Shown here piece by piece: positions 56,878 to 64,000 of a stretch of 64,000 nt of DNA (the stretch's first letter is position 1; every line of letters begins with the position of its first letter). A model generated the notes under the pieces. That model searched no databases. It saw nothing but the letters and a program-made list of their open reading frames with translations, and was not told the DNA's origin. Origin of the DNA: Actinomycetota bacterium (GTDB taxonomy: Bacteria > Actinomycetota > Acidimicrobiia > Acidimicrobiales > RAAP-2); NCBI GenBank assembly GCA_021324045.1, contig JAJPJV010000001.1, positions 124,001 to 188,000 of the forward strand. Direction: 5' to 3'. The position numbers and the translations under genes were made by a program.

Positions 56878-56999
56878 GCCGTGGGAAATCCCGTGACCGG
56901 AGCGAAGGCAACGGAGCACCACGAGCGATCCCCGAAAGCGGTGAGCGGCGTCGAGGGTGGGGTCGACAGCCCTCGATGGACCGGTGAGACTTGGTGGCA

Positions 57000-57563
57000 A
57001 TGGGACGCGTCTACGAAGGCATCGACGACCGACTGGCCGCTTGGCTCGAAACGCAACCGGTCTTCTTCGTGGCGACGGCTCCGCTTGCGGAGACCGGCCA
57101 CGTGAACGTCTCGCCCAAGGGCAATCGCAACGAGCTCTTCGTCCTCGGCCCTGAGGCGGTCGCCTACCTGGACCAGACCGGGAGCGGCGCCGAGACCATC
57201 GCCCATTTGCGCGAGAACGGTCGGATCGTGCTCATGGCGTGCGCGTTCTCCGGGCCCCCGCGTATCGTTCGGGTTCACGGCCGTGGCCGAGTGGTGGTCC
57301 CTACCGACGACGGATGGGGGGAACTGGCCGCGACCATCGAGCAACGGGGAGGGAACCCGGCTGGGGTAGGGGTGCGCAGCATCATTGCCATCGATGTCAC
57401 CCGCGTCGCCGATTCCTGCGGCTATGGCGTCCCGTTGCTTTCGTTCGAAGGGCACCGTGACACGATGGACTCGTGGTCGGCTCGAAAGGGCAGGAGCGGG
57501 ATCGCCACGTACCAGGCGCAGCACAATCATCGGAGCATCGACGATCTACCCGCCCTGGGCTGA
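57000..57563 (+). CDS. Pyridoxamine 5'-phosphate oxidase-family FMN-binding protein
   Basis: This 187-residue protein has the split-barrel features AAWLETQPVFFVATAPLAET, HVNVSPKGNRNELFVLG and RIVLMACAFSGPPRIVRVHG, characteristic of a family that binds FMN (or F420 in actinobacteria). A C-terminal extension (SARKGRSGIATYQAQHNHRS) differs from PdxH. The enzyme activity is unassigned. Its 3' end overlaps the convergent methyltransferase gene by 18 bases. Confidence 0.85.
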   Translation: MGRVYEGIDDRLAAWLETQPVFFVATAPLAETGHVNVSPKGNRNELFVLGPEAVAYLDQTGSGAETIAHLRENGRIVLMACAFSGPPRIVRVHGRGRVVVPTDDGWGELAATIEQRGGNPAGVGVRSIIAIDVTRVADSCGYGVPLLSFEGHRDTMDSWSARKGRSGIATYQAQHNHRSIDDLPALG

Positions 57564-58370
57564 GCGCTGGTCCCTCTTCGCAGCGACGAGCCTGCAGTGA
57601 TAGTAAACCGTGATGATCCCGCCGAAGGCATCGATGGCATCACCGACGGCTGCAAGGAGCGCCTCGCGCTGTAGCGGCGCCATCATCCGGTGATCGCTAT
57701 GGGTCTGGAGGAGATCGATCCATTCCGAGGATGAATAGGTTCGTTCCCAGGGGAACGAACCGATCTCGGGTGCCTCGAAGGCACCTGAGGCCGTCACTGC
57801 GGCGCTGGTTGCTTCGATCCGATCGACAACGATGCCGTTGCCCAGGACCACCGATCCTCGTTCGAGCTCAGGGGCCATGCGACGGTATAGCGCTCGAAGG
57901 GCGCGTTCTGTCTCGGGTTCGTGGTTCACCTCGTTCCAGAAGAACGCTGCCATGCCCCCGGGTCGAAGGACCGCCGCCACCTTCTGGATCCCGCTGACCG
58001 AGTCGATCCAGTGCCAGGCCTGCCCACAGGTCAACAGATCGAAATGGCGGCCAGCGGGGTCCCAGTCCTCGAATCGTGCCACTTCGACCTGGAGACCGTG
58101 CGTGCGGGCAACCGTTGCCATGCGGCGATCGGGTTCGACGCCGAGCACCTCGCAGTCTCGCTCTCGGAGGAGGCAGGCCGCGATCCCTGTTCCGCATCCG
58201 ACGTCGAGGGCCGTTCTCGGCGATCCGGCTACGAGCTTGTCGATCAGTGCCGCGGGGTAATCCGGCCTTGCCTCGTCGTAACGCTTGGGGTCCTCTCCGA
58301 ACGACAGGGCGCGGCGTCGATCGCGCGTCTGCGCCCACGTGCCGCCGGTGCCGCTACCTGTCAGTTCCAT
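57546..58370 (-). CDS. Class I SAM-dependent methyltransferase
   Basis: This protein has 274 residues from ATG 58370. The SAM motif is TALDVGCGTGIAACLL with the acidic end of strand 2 at EVLGVEPDRRMA, and LTCGQAWHWIDSVSG and LRPGGMAAFFWNE follow, as in ubiE-like small-molecule methyltransferases. The early region GEDPKRYDEARPDYP is typical of methyltransferases that accept lipophilic substrates. The specific substrate is unknown. An upstream in-frame start at 58427 would add 19 low-complexity residues. Confidence 0.85.
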   Translation of the reverse strand: MELTGSGTGGTWAQTRDRRRALSFGEDPKRYDEARPDYPAALIDKLVAGSPRTALDVGCGTGIAACLLRERDCEVLGVEPDRRMATVARTHGLQVEVARFEDWDPAGRHFDLLTCGQAWHWIDSVSGIQKVAAVLRPGGMAAFFWNEVNHEPETERALRALYRRMAPELERGSVVLGNGIVVDRIEATSAAVTASGAFEAPEIGSFPWERTYSSSEWIDLLQTHSDHRMMAPLQREALLAAVGDAIDAFGGIITVYYHCRLVAAKRDQRSAQGG

Positions 58371-58887
58371 CGCTGCGTTGGCGTTCGTCGATGATGCCCC
58401 TGGCCGACCTCGCCACCGTGGGTCCACTCACGTACGTGGCGCGGCCGGCGCACTTGGCACGAGCGCGCGCTGCGATCGAAGCTTGCAGTCTCGAGAGCGC
58501 AATGAGCGGTGCCGGTGCCCAGTGGTGCCAGGTCTCGGTCGACCGTCTGTACGACGAGCACGGCGATATCGCTCCCACGGGCAAGACTTCTGGAGCTGGC
58601 GCGTTCGGGTTGCGGCGGCGCGCCTGTGATGTTTTCGAGGCGCCGGTTGGCGCATCGCTCCTTGCCGGCCGCGTCCCCAGGCCAGTTCTGACGCACGTCA
58701 CCAACGTGCGATCGCGCGCGCTGGGTTCAGCGAAAAGACCGAACAGCGCTTCCACAGCGGCGAGGGTGACCGGCAAAGGGCTCTCGGCCTCCCCCGAGGG
58801 GCACAAGTGCCGTTCCGAAGCCTCCAAGCGACTGGTGCGGATCGCTCGGTTCGCGAGGTCGTTCGCCAATGCGGGAAGGGCGGATCG
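58371..58887. other. Gap with no convincing gene
   Basis: About 500 bases between the methyltransferase start and a small Cys-rich gene. Open frames exist on both strands (for example minus 58354-58869), but they show no motif, start signal or hydrophobic pattern. Decayed sequence is one possibility. I see no regulatory structure. Confidence 0.45.
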
Positions 58888-59139
58888 TTACGCTTGGCCC
58901 TCGGGTGTCTTCTCCCACCATTGGCACCACCACTCGGCGCCGACGAGAATGCGAAGCTTCTGGTGCCAGCAATACGAGATGTCGTTGTAAGGCTCAAGGT
59001 AGTAGCGGCAGTCCTGGCATTTTTCGCCACCCTGTGGATGGCCTCGCAAGACCGCATTCTGTGCGAGATGGCGGAGCTCGATGGACAGCCGCTCGTCGAT
59101 CTCCTTGGGTTGGGGCTCGGGGATTACGTAGTCGGACAC
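58888..59139 (-). CDS. Small Cys/Trp-rich protein of unknown function
   Basis: This 83-residue protein has four cysteines in an ordered pattern, CQDCRYY, then ISYCWHQ, then EWWCQWWE (spacing 2, about 13 and about 14 residues). It is also rich in Trp and Tyr. This would suit zinc or an iron-sulfur cluster, with no family match I can name. It is on the same strand as the hydrolase gene and overlaps it by 16 bases, suggesting coupling. Confidence 0.65.
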   Translation of the reverse strand: MSDYVIPEPQPKEIDERLSIELRHLAQNAVLRGHPQGGEKCQDCRYYLEPYNDISYCWHQKLRILVGAEWWCQWWEKTPEGQA

Positions 59140-60035
59140 GCGGGCAATCTAATCGAGCCCGAACGACCCGATGCCTCTGGCGAGTGCGACAGTACCCAGT
59201 GGACTGCGCCGGCAACCCTGGTTGCACAGACCTCGGAGATGCCGTGTGCCATGTCGCCGACGACGTCGAGGAACGAGGGGCCGCCAGCCGCCCGGGAGAG
59301 ACGCTCACTGTGGTTCACGCCGAAGAGCCGGTCACGGGTCCCGTGCAACAAATAGACAGGGACGCGAACCTGGCTGATCATTGATTCGGGGTCTGGTCCC
59401 GAATGCCACCGCTTCGCGATGCGGACGCCGAGCCAGCGCCGTGATGCCCAGCGACCCAATGCGCTGCGCGTGGCAAGTGCCAGGAGCAGACCTGCAGAGG
59501 TCAGCTTGGGGCGCCAGCGTGCCGGCGCACTGATGAGCACCGCTCCAAGCTGCCATGACTGATCGCTATCACTGGCGCCAGAGCGTGCAAGATGCCGAAC
59601 CACTGCGATGGCCCCCATCGAAACACCAACGTGCACGATGGGCAGTCCTCGTGGCGTGGCCGTCGCCGTCGCTGCGGCCACGTCGAGGTGCTCCGCACTG
59701 CCGCACCCGGAGAGCCCGCCGGACTGGCCGTGGCCACGAGCGTCGTAGGAGAGGACGTCGAACCCACGACGTGCCAAGCGCTCTGCGAGGCGACGAATGC
59801 TCCCGTCATCCCTACTTGCACCGAAGCCATGGGCGAGCACGACGACGGCGAGGGGGTCAGGGCCCCGGTACCAGCGTCCGTAGAGGAGCACGCCGTCGGC
59901 GGTCCGGAAGGTCAGCTCCTCGAGGTCCGGGACCGCGGGGCCGCGGAGCTCGAGCCCCTGACCACCGAGCCCCACCGGGTGGCGCTCGCCTTCTCCCACC
60001 CGGCCCTCGTTCACCGGGGCGGAGTCTAGGGACAT
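59124..60035 (-). CDS. Alpha/beta hydrolase
   Basis: This 303-residue hydrolase has the strand-turn VVVLAHGFGASRDDGS, a nucleophile elbow HVGVSMGAIAV, the acid in YLLHGTRDRLFG and the catalytic His in VGDMAHGISEV. It belongs to the lysophospholipase/BAAT-like group of soluble hydrolases. There is no signal peptide. An esterase or lipase role is the general expectation. The substrate is unknown. Confidence 0.87.
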   Translation of the reverse strand: MSLDSAPVNEGRVGEGERHPVGLGGQGLELRGPAVPDLEELTFRTADGVLLYGRWYRGPDPLAVVVLAHGFGASRDDGSIRRLAERLARRGFDVLSYDARGHGQSGGLSGCGSAEHLDVAAATATATPRGLPIVHVGVSMGAIAVVRHLARSGASDSDQSWQLGAVLISAPARWRPKLTSAGLLLALATRSALGRWASRRWLGVRIAKRWHSGPDPESMISQVRVPVYLLHGTRDRLFGVNHSERLSRAAGGPSFLDVVGDMAHGISEVCATRVAGAVHWVLSHSPEASGRSGSIRLPACPTT

Positions 60036-60133
60036 CGGGGGTTCGAGAGGACCGCAGGACCTGCGTCCCAGGTCTGGCGGGATCGTTGTGGGCGCATCCG
60101 GCCCGGGTGCGATGCTCGAGACGACCGGTCACC

Positions 60134-61150
60134 TCAGTCAGGCGACGACCGGTCGAAGGCGCGTCGGATGCGTGCCTCGGCAGCGGAGAGCGGGTCGTCG
60201 CCGGCGATCATCGCATCGATGAGCTCGAACGTCGGATAGCCCTCCATCGCTTCCTGCTGGAAACGCTTGGCGAAGCCGCCATTTCGGATGTCCTCGAGGA
60301 TCTCCCCGAATGCGCTTCGCATGGCCTGGGTGTCCAGCCCCGAGGTCCGCACGAATCCGCCGAACGCCGCGGCCCGCCCATGGAGCCGCACCCCGCGGAA
60401 GAAGCCCTCCTCGGCGAAGGCCTGCCAGGTGCGCGACATCTCACCGGAGAGGTACAGCTCGAGCACCAGCGCTTCCGGTGGCAACCCGGCGGCGATGCCT
60501 GCCTCGAAGGTCGACAGCAACGCCATGCCCACATAGGGGCCGAAGGTCTGCTCCACGAACAGATCGACGATCGCTTCGTCGCGCGCCGAGAGCACCATGG
60601 CCCGCAAGGACGCTCCTCCGATCCCCCGAGCCAGCGCCAGGACACGGTCCGCGGCGCGACCGCTTTGGTCGTGCTCTACGGAGAGGTAGGCCACGAAGCC
60701 CTCGTCCTGCACATAGCGGCGCCGCACCTCGGCGCCCACCATGCGGGGGGCGACCATAACGACGTCGCCGCCGTGGGCGGCCGGATCCACCAGGTCGAAG
60801 GCGAGGACGTAGCCGGAGGAAAGGCACAACGTGCCGCCGTCGCGCACCCGAGGGCCACCAGCAGGCGGAAGGACGCTCGGGATCACCTCGTCGGGCAGCA
60901 GCATCCAGACGACCTCGGCCTCGGAGATCGCGTCGCTGACGGAGATTGTCTGGAACCCCTCTTCCCTGGCCTGCTCGGCGAACGCATCCTCGCGGTTCCC
61001 GACGACCACGGTCAGGCCGCTGTCACGAAGGTTGTGCGCGACCGACCTGCCGAGGTTCCCGTACCCGACCACGGCGACGGTCGTATTCGCGAGGACCGAA
61101 AGATCGCCATCGGCCCCCAGGTAGAACCTGCGATCGAGCGCCTGCACCAT
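60134..61150 (-). CDS. Ketol-acid reductoisomerase-like protein, atypical
   Basis: This 338-residue protein matches IlvC in layout: ADGDLSVLANTTVAVVGYGN, LGRSVAHNLRDSGLTVVVG, AEVVWMLLPDEVIPSVLP and, in the C-terminal domain, DEAIVDLFVEQTFGPYVG with the usual Asp and Glu. However, the GYGSQGHA loop reads GYGNLGRS, and the catalytic AHGFN block reads SSGYVL, so the His expected there is absent; VAPRMVGAEV replaces the usual VAPKGPGHTV. The protein may be a related reductase or isomerase rather than the branched-chain amino-acid enzyme. No ilvB or ilvN is nearby. Confidence 0.78.
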   Translation of the reverse strand: MVQALDRRFYLGADGDLSVLANTTVAVVGYGNLGRSVAHNLRDSGLTVVVGNREDAFAEQAREEGFQTISVSDAISEAEVVWMLLPDEVIPSVLPPAGGPRVRDGGTLCLSSGYVLAFDLVDPAAHGGDVVMVAPRMVGAEVRRRYVQDEGFVAYLSVEHDQSGRAADRVLALARGIGGASLRAMVLSARDEAIVDLFVEQTFGPYVGMALLSTFEAGIAAGLPPEALVLELYLSGEMSRTWQAFAEEGFFRGVRLHGRAAAFGGFVRTSGLDTQAMRSAFGEILEDIRNGGFAKRFQQEAMEGYPTFELIDAMIAGDDPLSAAEARIRRAFDRSSPD

Positions 61151-61377
61151 GAACCTCCTTCGGATGAGACCCGCTGACGGGCGTCCCTATGATCGTGGCT
61201 GTCCTGGGCGAATGCACGCGTTCGGCGACGGGATCCCGAGGGAGCCCGGGCGGCCCCTCGGCGGGGAAGCACACCGGGGTCCCGACCGCGGTCACCAAGG
61301 GGCCTGCGGTCGTGGGCTACACTGCTCGCATCGCTGGAGCGCCTCCCCTTCTTCGAGTGCGCATCGACCGCGACGCC

Positions 61378-62070
61378 ATGCTGGACGCCTCTGGCGATGC
61401 CCTGTCGGTGCTCGAATTGCCATCCCTTCGGAGGGCGCTTCGGCACTCGCTGCCGACCCTCTTCGAGGGCGTCGCTGCGCCCTTTGGGGTCTTCTACCTC
61501 GTCCTGCTGGTGAGCGGGATCAAGGGCGCCTGCCTCGCCGGGCTCGGTTGGTCCTTCTTGGCGATCGGTCGGAGGCTGTTGTATCGCCAGCGCGTGCCCG
61601 CCACCTTGGTCCTCGGAACGCTGACGCTCAGCTTTCGAACGGCCGTGACGATGGTGACCGGGAGCGCCTTCTTCTACTTCGCGCAGCCGACGGCGGGGAC
61701 TGCCTTGCTCGCGCTGGTCCTGCTGGCGTCGGCGATGATGCGTCGACCATTCATCGAGCGTCTGGCCCATGACTTCTGCCCGCTCGAACCGACGATGCTC
61801 AGGCGACCTGCCGTGCGCCGCTTCTTCATCCAGATCTCGCTGCTGTGGGCATTCGTGCTGCTCGGGAACGCCGGATGTGTGATGTGGTTGCTCCTGACGG
61901 CCTCCCTTCGCGCGTTCGTGCTCGAACGGGTATTGGTCACTGCGGTGCTCACGGGTGGCGCGATCGTGGTGTCAGTCATGTGGTTCGTTCGCGCGATGCG
62001 CCGCGAGCGGATCCTGGTGCGTTTCAGCGGGACCTTGCGGCCGCTGCGGGCGAGCCATTCCTCGGAGTGA
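61378..62070 (+). CDS. VC0807-like integral membrane protein
   Basis: This 230-residue protein starts at ATG 61378; an in-frame ATG at 61189 is possible but adds low-complexity sequence. Five to six hydrophobic segments (VFYLVLLVSGIKGACLAGL, TVTG-type segment LSFRTAVTMVTGSAFF, ISLLWAFVLLGNAGCVM, VLVTAVLTGGAIVVSVMW) alternate with Arg-rich loops. The family has no known function. Its TGA overlaps the next gene as GTGA, so the two are translationally coupled. Confidence 0.68.
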   Translation: MLDASGDALSVLELPSLRRALRHSLPTLFEGVAAPFGVFYLVLLVSGIKGACLAGLGWSFLAIGRRLLYRQRVPATLVLGTLTLSFRTAVTMVTGSAFFYFAQPTAGTALLALVLLASAMMRRPFIERLAHDFCPLEPTMLRRPAVRRFFIQISLLWAFVLLGNAGCVMWLLLTASLRAFVLERVLVTAVLTGGAIVVSVMWFVRAMRRERILVRFSGTLRPLRASHSSE

Positions 62071-62741
62071 GGTTCGGTCCTCTCCCCGTTCAGGTCGACT
62101 CGACGGCTCCGGCCGTGCACGGGGACCCGCTACCGGCGCCGTTCGTGGTCGCAGCGTCGTTCCTCGTCGGGTCGATCCCGTTCTGCGGCATCGCTGCTCG
62201 GGTGCTCAGGGGCGTCGATCTCCGTCAGGTGGGGACGGGAACGGTGTCGGGTTCCGCGCTCTACCAGGTCGCCGGCTTCGTGCCCCTTGCCGGGGCCGGC
62301 ATCCTCGACGTCGCCAAAGGAGCGCTCGGACCATGGCTGGCCGGACCGCATCGGCGCGGGTTGGGTGCGCTGGCCGCGGCCGCGGCGATCTGCGGGCACA
62401 ACTGGTCGCCGCTGCTTCGTGGGGCTGGCGGCCGCGGCATCTCCCCGGGAATCGGTGCCCTGCTGGTCCTGGCGCCAGAGGGCGCGGGGGTGGTCCTGGG
62501 CGGGCTCGCGGTCGGGCGGATCGTTCGACAGACCGCGGCGGTGACGCTGGCTTCGCTCGGGGTTCTCGCGGTCCTGCTCGGCCGTCGGAGGGGAAGGCCA
62601 GGCCTGGCGACTGCGGCGAGCATTGGGATCCCGATCGTGGCCAAGCGCCTTGCCGGGAACCGTCTCCCACGCCGAACGCCTCGCCATGAGCTGGCGCGAG
62701 TGCTGCTTTCGAGGCTGCTCTTCGATCGAGATCCCGCCTGA
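62067..62741 (+). CDS. PlsY-like glycerol-3-phosphate acyltransferase
   Basis: This 224-residue membrane protein has the PlsY-type blocks FLVGSIPFCGIAAR, GAGILDVAKGALGPW and CGHNWSPLLRGAGGRGISPG, and more Arg than usual at the C-terminus. In the first block the family's glycine follows two residues late, and the middle block's lysine is kept. True PlsY transfers an acyl group from acyl phosphate to glycerol-3-phosphate. The divergence leaves a paralogue with a different acceptor possible. It overlaps the VC0807-like gene by four bases. Confidence 0.72.
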   Translation: MRFGPLPVQVDSTAPAVHGDPLPAPFVVAASFLVGSIPFCGIAARVLRGVDLRQVGTGTVSGSALYQVAGFVPLAGAGILDVAKGALGPWLAGPHRRGLGALAAAAAICGHNWSPLLRGAGGRGISPGIGALLVLAPEGAGVVLGGLAVGRIVRQTAAVTLASLGVLAVLLGRRRGRPGLATAASIGIPIVAKRLAGNRLPRRTPRHELARVLLSRLLFDRDPA

Positions 62742-62961
62742 GCCGAGGGTCGAGATCCGGCCGGGGTCCCCTGCACCATGCGTGTGGAGCGCTCGACGTC
62801 GCCCAAAGCCGTCCGTTTCTGTCGATGCCTTCTATCGATGCCACAGCGAGCAGCGCGCGAAGGCCACGACGTTTCCGGTAGGCCTGAGGGGGCACCGGTT
62901 GTCGAGCGGCCCGGGTTTCGGAGGAGGGGCGAGGGACGACGAGGGGGCATGGGCAGCGGCC

Positions 62962-64000
62962 ATGCAGAGGAGCGAAACTGTTGTCGTGACCGAGAGTCAG
63001 GCGGTCGATGGGCTGGTCGGCGTGGCCGTCGACGACGTCCCGCAGCGGCGCGCGCTCACGAAGTTACGCCGCCTGCGGCCGGTGCTCTCGGTCGGTCTCC
63101 TCGCTGCCGCTGTTGCCTTCATCGTGCTGCGATTCGGTGACATCACCTCGGCTGCGCGACGGCTGGAGCAGGTGCGGCCCGGCTGGGTGGTGCTTGCTGC
63201 GGCCGCCGAATCTGGATCGATGGTGAGCTTTGCGTTGCTCCAGAAGCGCCTCTTCCGTGCCGGCGGGGTCCAGCTCGGCGTGTGGTCGATGATCGCGATC
63301 ACCACGGCGGCGAACGCAGTGACCGGGACGTTGCCCGGCGGTGTGGGATGGGCCGCGGCGTGGCAGTTCGACCAGTTCGGTCGGCGCGGCGTGACCCGGT
63401 TCCTTCGAGTGTGGGTGTTCTTGGTTGCCGGCGGCGTTTCGAGCTTCGCCTTGTTCATGGTGATCGCGACGGGGGTCGAGACCGCCGGATCCCACGGGCC
63501 GGTCTCCAGGCTGCGCTGGCTCGTGTTCCTGCTCGCCCTGATCCCCATCTTCGGCCTGTTGATGGAGATCTTCCACAACAGTCGACCCGTCCAACGTCTG
63601 GCGCTGCTCGCAGAGGCGGAGACCGCCAGGCTGCCGGGCGGCACGCGGCTGCTCCGAGGCGTCAACGCCCTGGTCTCCCGTGCCACCGCGGTCCGCCTGG
63701 GACCTTCGGGGTGGCTGACGGTGCTGGCCCTCGCGCTTGCCAACTGGTTGCTGGATGCGCTGGTCTTGGTCGCAGCCATGCTCGGCCTCGGCGTGGCCGT
63801 TCCCTGGTCGGCGATCCTCGTCGTCTACGGCCTGACCCAGATCGCCGCGTCGGTGCCGCTGACGCCTGGGGGGATCGGCGTCGTGGGCGGCAGCCTCGGG
63901 GCATTGTTGACGGCGTACGGAGTGAGCACGACCAACGCGCTATCGGTGGTACTGCTCTATCGCCTGCTTACCTTCTGGTTGCTGGTTCCGATCGGTTGGG
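62962..64000 (+). CDS. LPG-synthase TM-region (UPF0104-like) membrane protein, partial
   Basis: An open frame beginning at ATG 62962 runs to the window end (346 codons, no stop). Several hydrophobic helices follow (LLAAAVAFIVLRFGD, VVLAAAAESGSMVSFALL, MIAITTAANAVTGTLPGG), with ASVPLTPGGIGVVGGSLGAL late in the sequence, the hallmark loop of the MprF/UPF0104 flippase-like family. The C-terminus is missing. The role is presumably in moving or modifying a lipid. The 220 bases upstream carry nothing recognisable. Confidence 0.82.
   Translation, partial: MQRSETVVVTESQAVDGLVGVAVDDVPQRRALTKLRRLRPVLSVGLLAAAVAFIVLRFGDITSAARRLEQVRPGWVVLAAAAESGSMVSFALLQKRLFRAGGVQLGVWSMIAITTAANAVTGTLPGGVGWAAAWQFDQFGRRGVTRFLRVWVFLVAGGVSSFALFMVIATGVETAGSHGPVSRLRWLVFLLALIPIFGLLMEIFHNSRPVQRLALLAEAETARLPGGTRLLRGVNALVSRATAVRLGPSGWLTVLALALANWLLDALVLVAAMLGLGVAVPWSAILVVYGLTQIAASVPLTPGGIGVVGGSLGALLTAYGVSTTNALSVVLLYRLLTFWLLVPIGW

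Noticed and set aside
58354-58869. A minus-strand frame of 171 codons between the methyltransferase and the Cys-rich gene
   Set aside because: No motif or start signal, and its composition looks like random high-GC sequence.

Overview
The window is high-GC bacterial DNA with actinobacterial gene families throughout: HspR, ClpB, FurA-KatG, a SenX3/RegX3-like two-component pair, polyphosphate glucokinase, an SCO6880-family protein and a DUF2510 membrane protein. Many genes start with GTG, and several lack a leader or overlap the previous gene by ATGA, GTGA or TAATG. The gene content and the order dnaJ-hspR-clpB-pur suggest the class Acidimicrobiia, but that is an inference from memory of such genomes. 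No rRNA or other strong taxonomic marker is present.

Layout. (1) 1-4767: the end of grpE, dnaJ, hspR and clpB, a heat-shock operon, then a convergent DUF2510 membrane protein. (2) 4902-18187: a nearly complete purine pathway, purA-purD-purB-purC-purS-purQ, purL, purF-purM, ending in pyrE. It is interrupted by two antisense genes, a small basic conserved protein between purQ and purL and a PHP phosphoesterase between purL and purF. (3) 18459-24854: a lipoprotein translationally coupled to an unusual FtsH-like AAA metalloprotease, then bioB, then a DNA methyltransferase coupled to a candidate restriction-type partner. (4) 25322-29562: a decayed acyl-CoA dehydrogenase, tRNA-Phe and tRNA-Asp, a small hydrophobic protein, ctaB, a TlpA-like thioredoxin and serS. 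(5) 29581-31880: the response regulator and sensor kinase. (6) 31999-38443: a compact five-gene locus resembling a type IV secretion or conjugation apparatus, without a visible relaxase. It runs by overlap into bluB and ppgK. (7) 40028-45862: tRNA-Arg and an accessory region with a decayed IS481-family element (15-bp target duplication at the tRNA 3' end), a decayed IS21-family element, a secreted protein and about 1.2 kb without convincing genes. (8) 45863-48579: katG and furA with a probably leaderless furA promoter. (9) 48709-54634: a PH-like protein, a citrate synthase-like protein with a DNA-binding N-terminus divergent from an HMGL-type synthase, an FmdB zinc ribbon, and two acyl-CoA dehydrogenases that look like heteromeric partners. 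(10) 54693-64000: two nitrobindin-like barrels flanking a cupin, DUF167, an FMN split-barrel protein, a methyltransferase, a small Cys/Trp-rich protein, an alpha/beta hydrolase, a KARI-like oxidoreductase lacking a usual catalytic motif, and three membrane proteins (VC0807-like, PlsY-like, and an LPG-synthase-type protein cut by the window end).

The strongest candidates for little-described biology are the relaxase-less secretion-like locus (31999-38443), the methyltransferase/unknown pair (22753-24854) and the lipoprotein plus FtsH-variant pair (18459-21655). No CRISPR array, rRNA or phage structural gene was seen.
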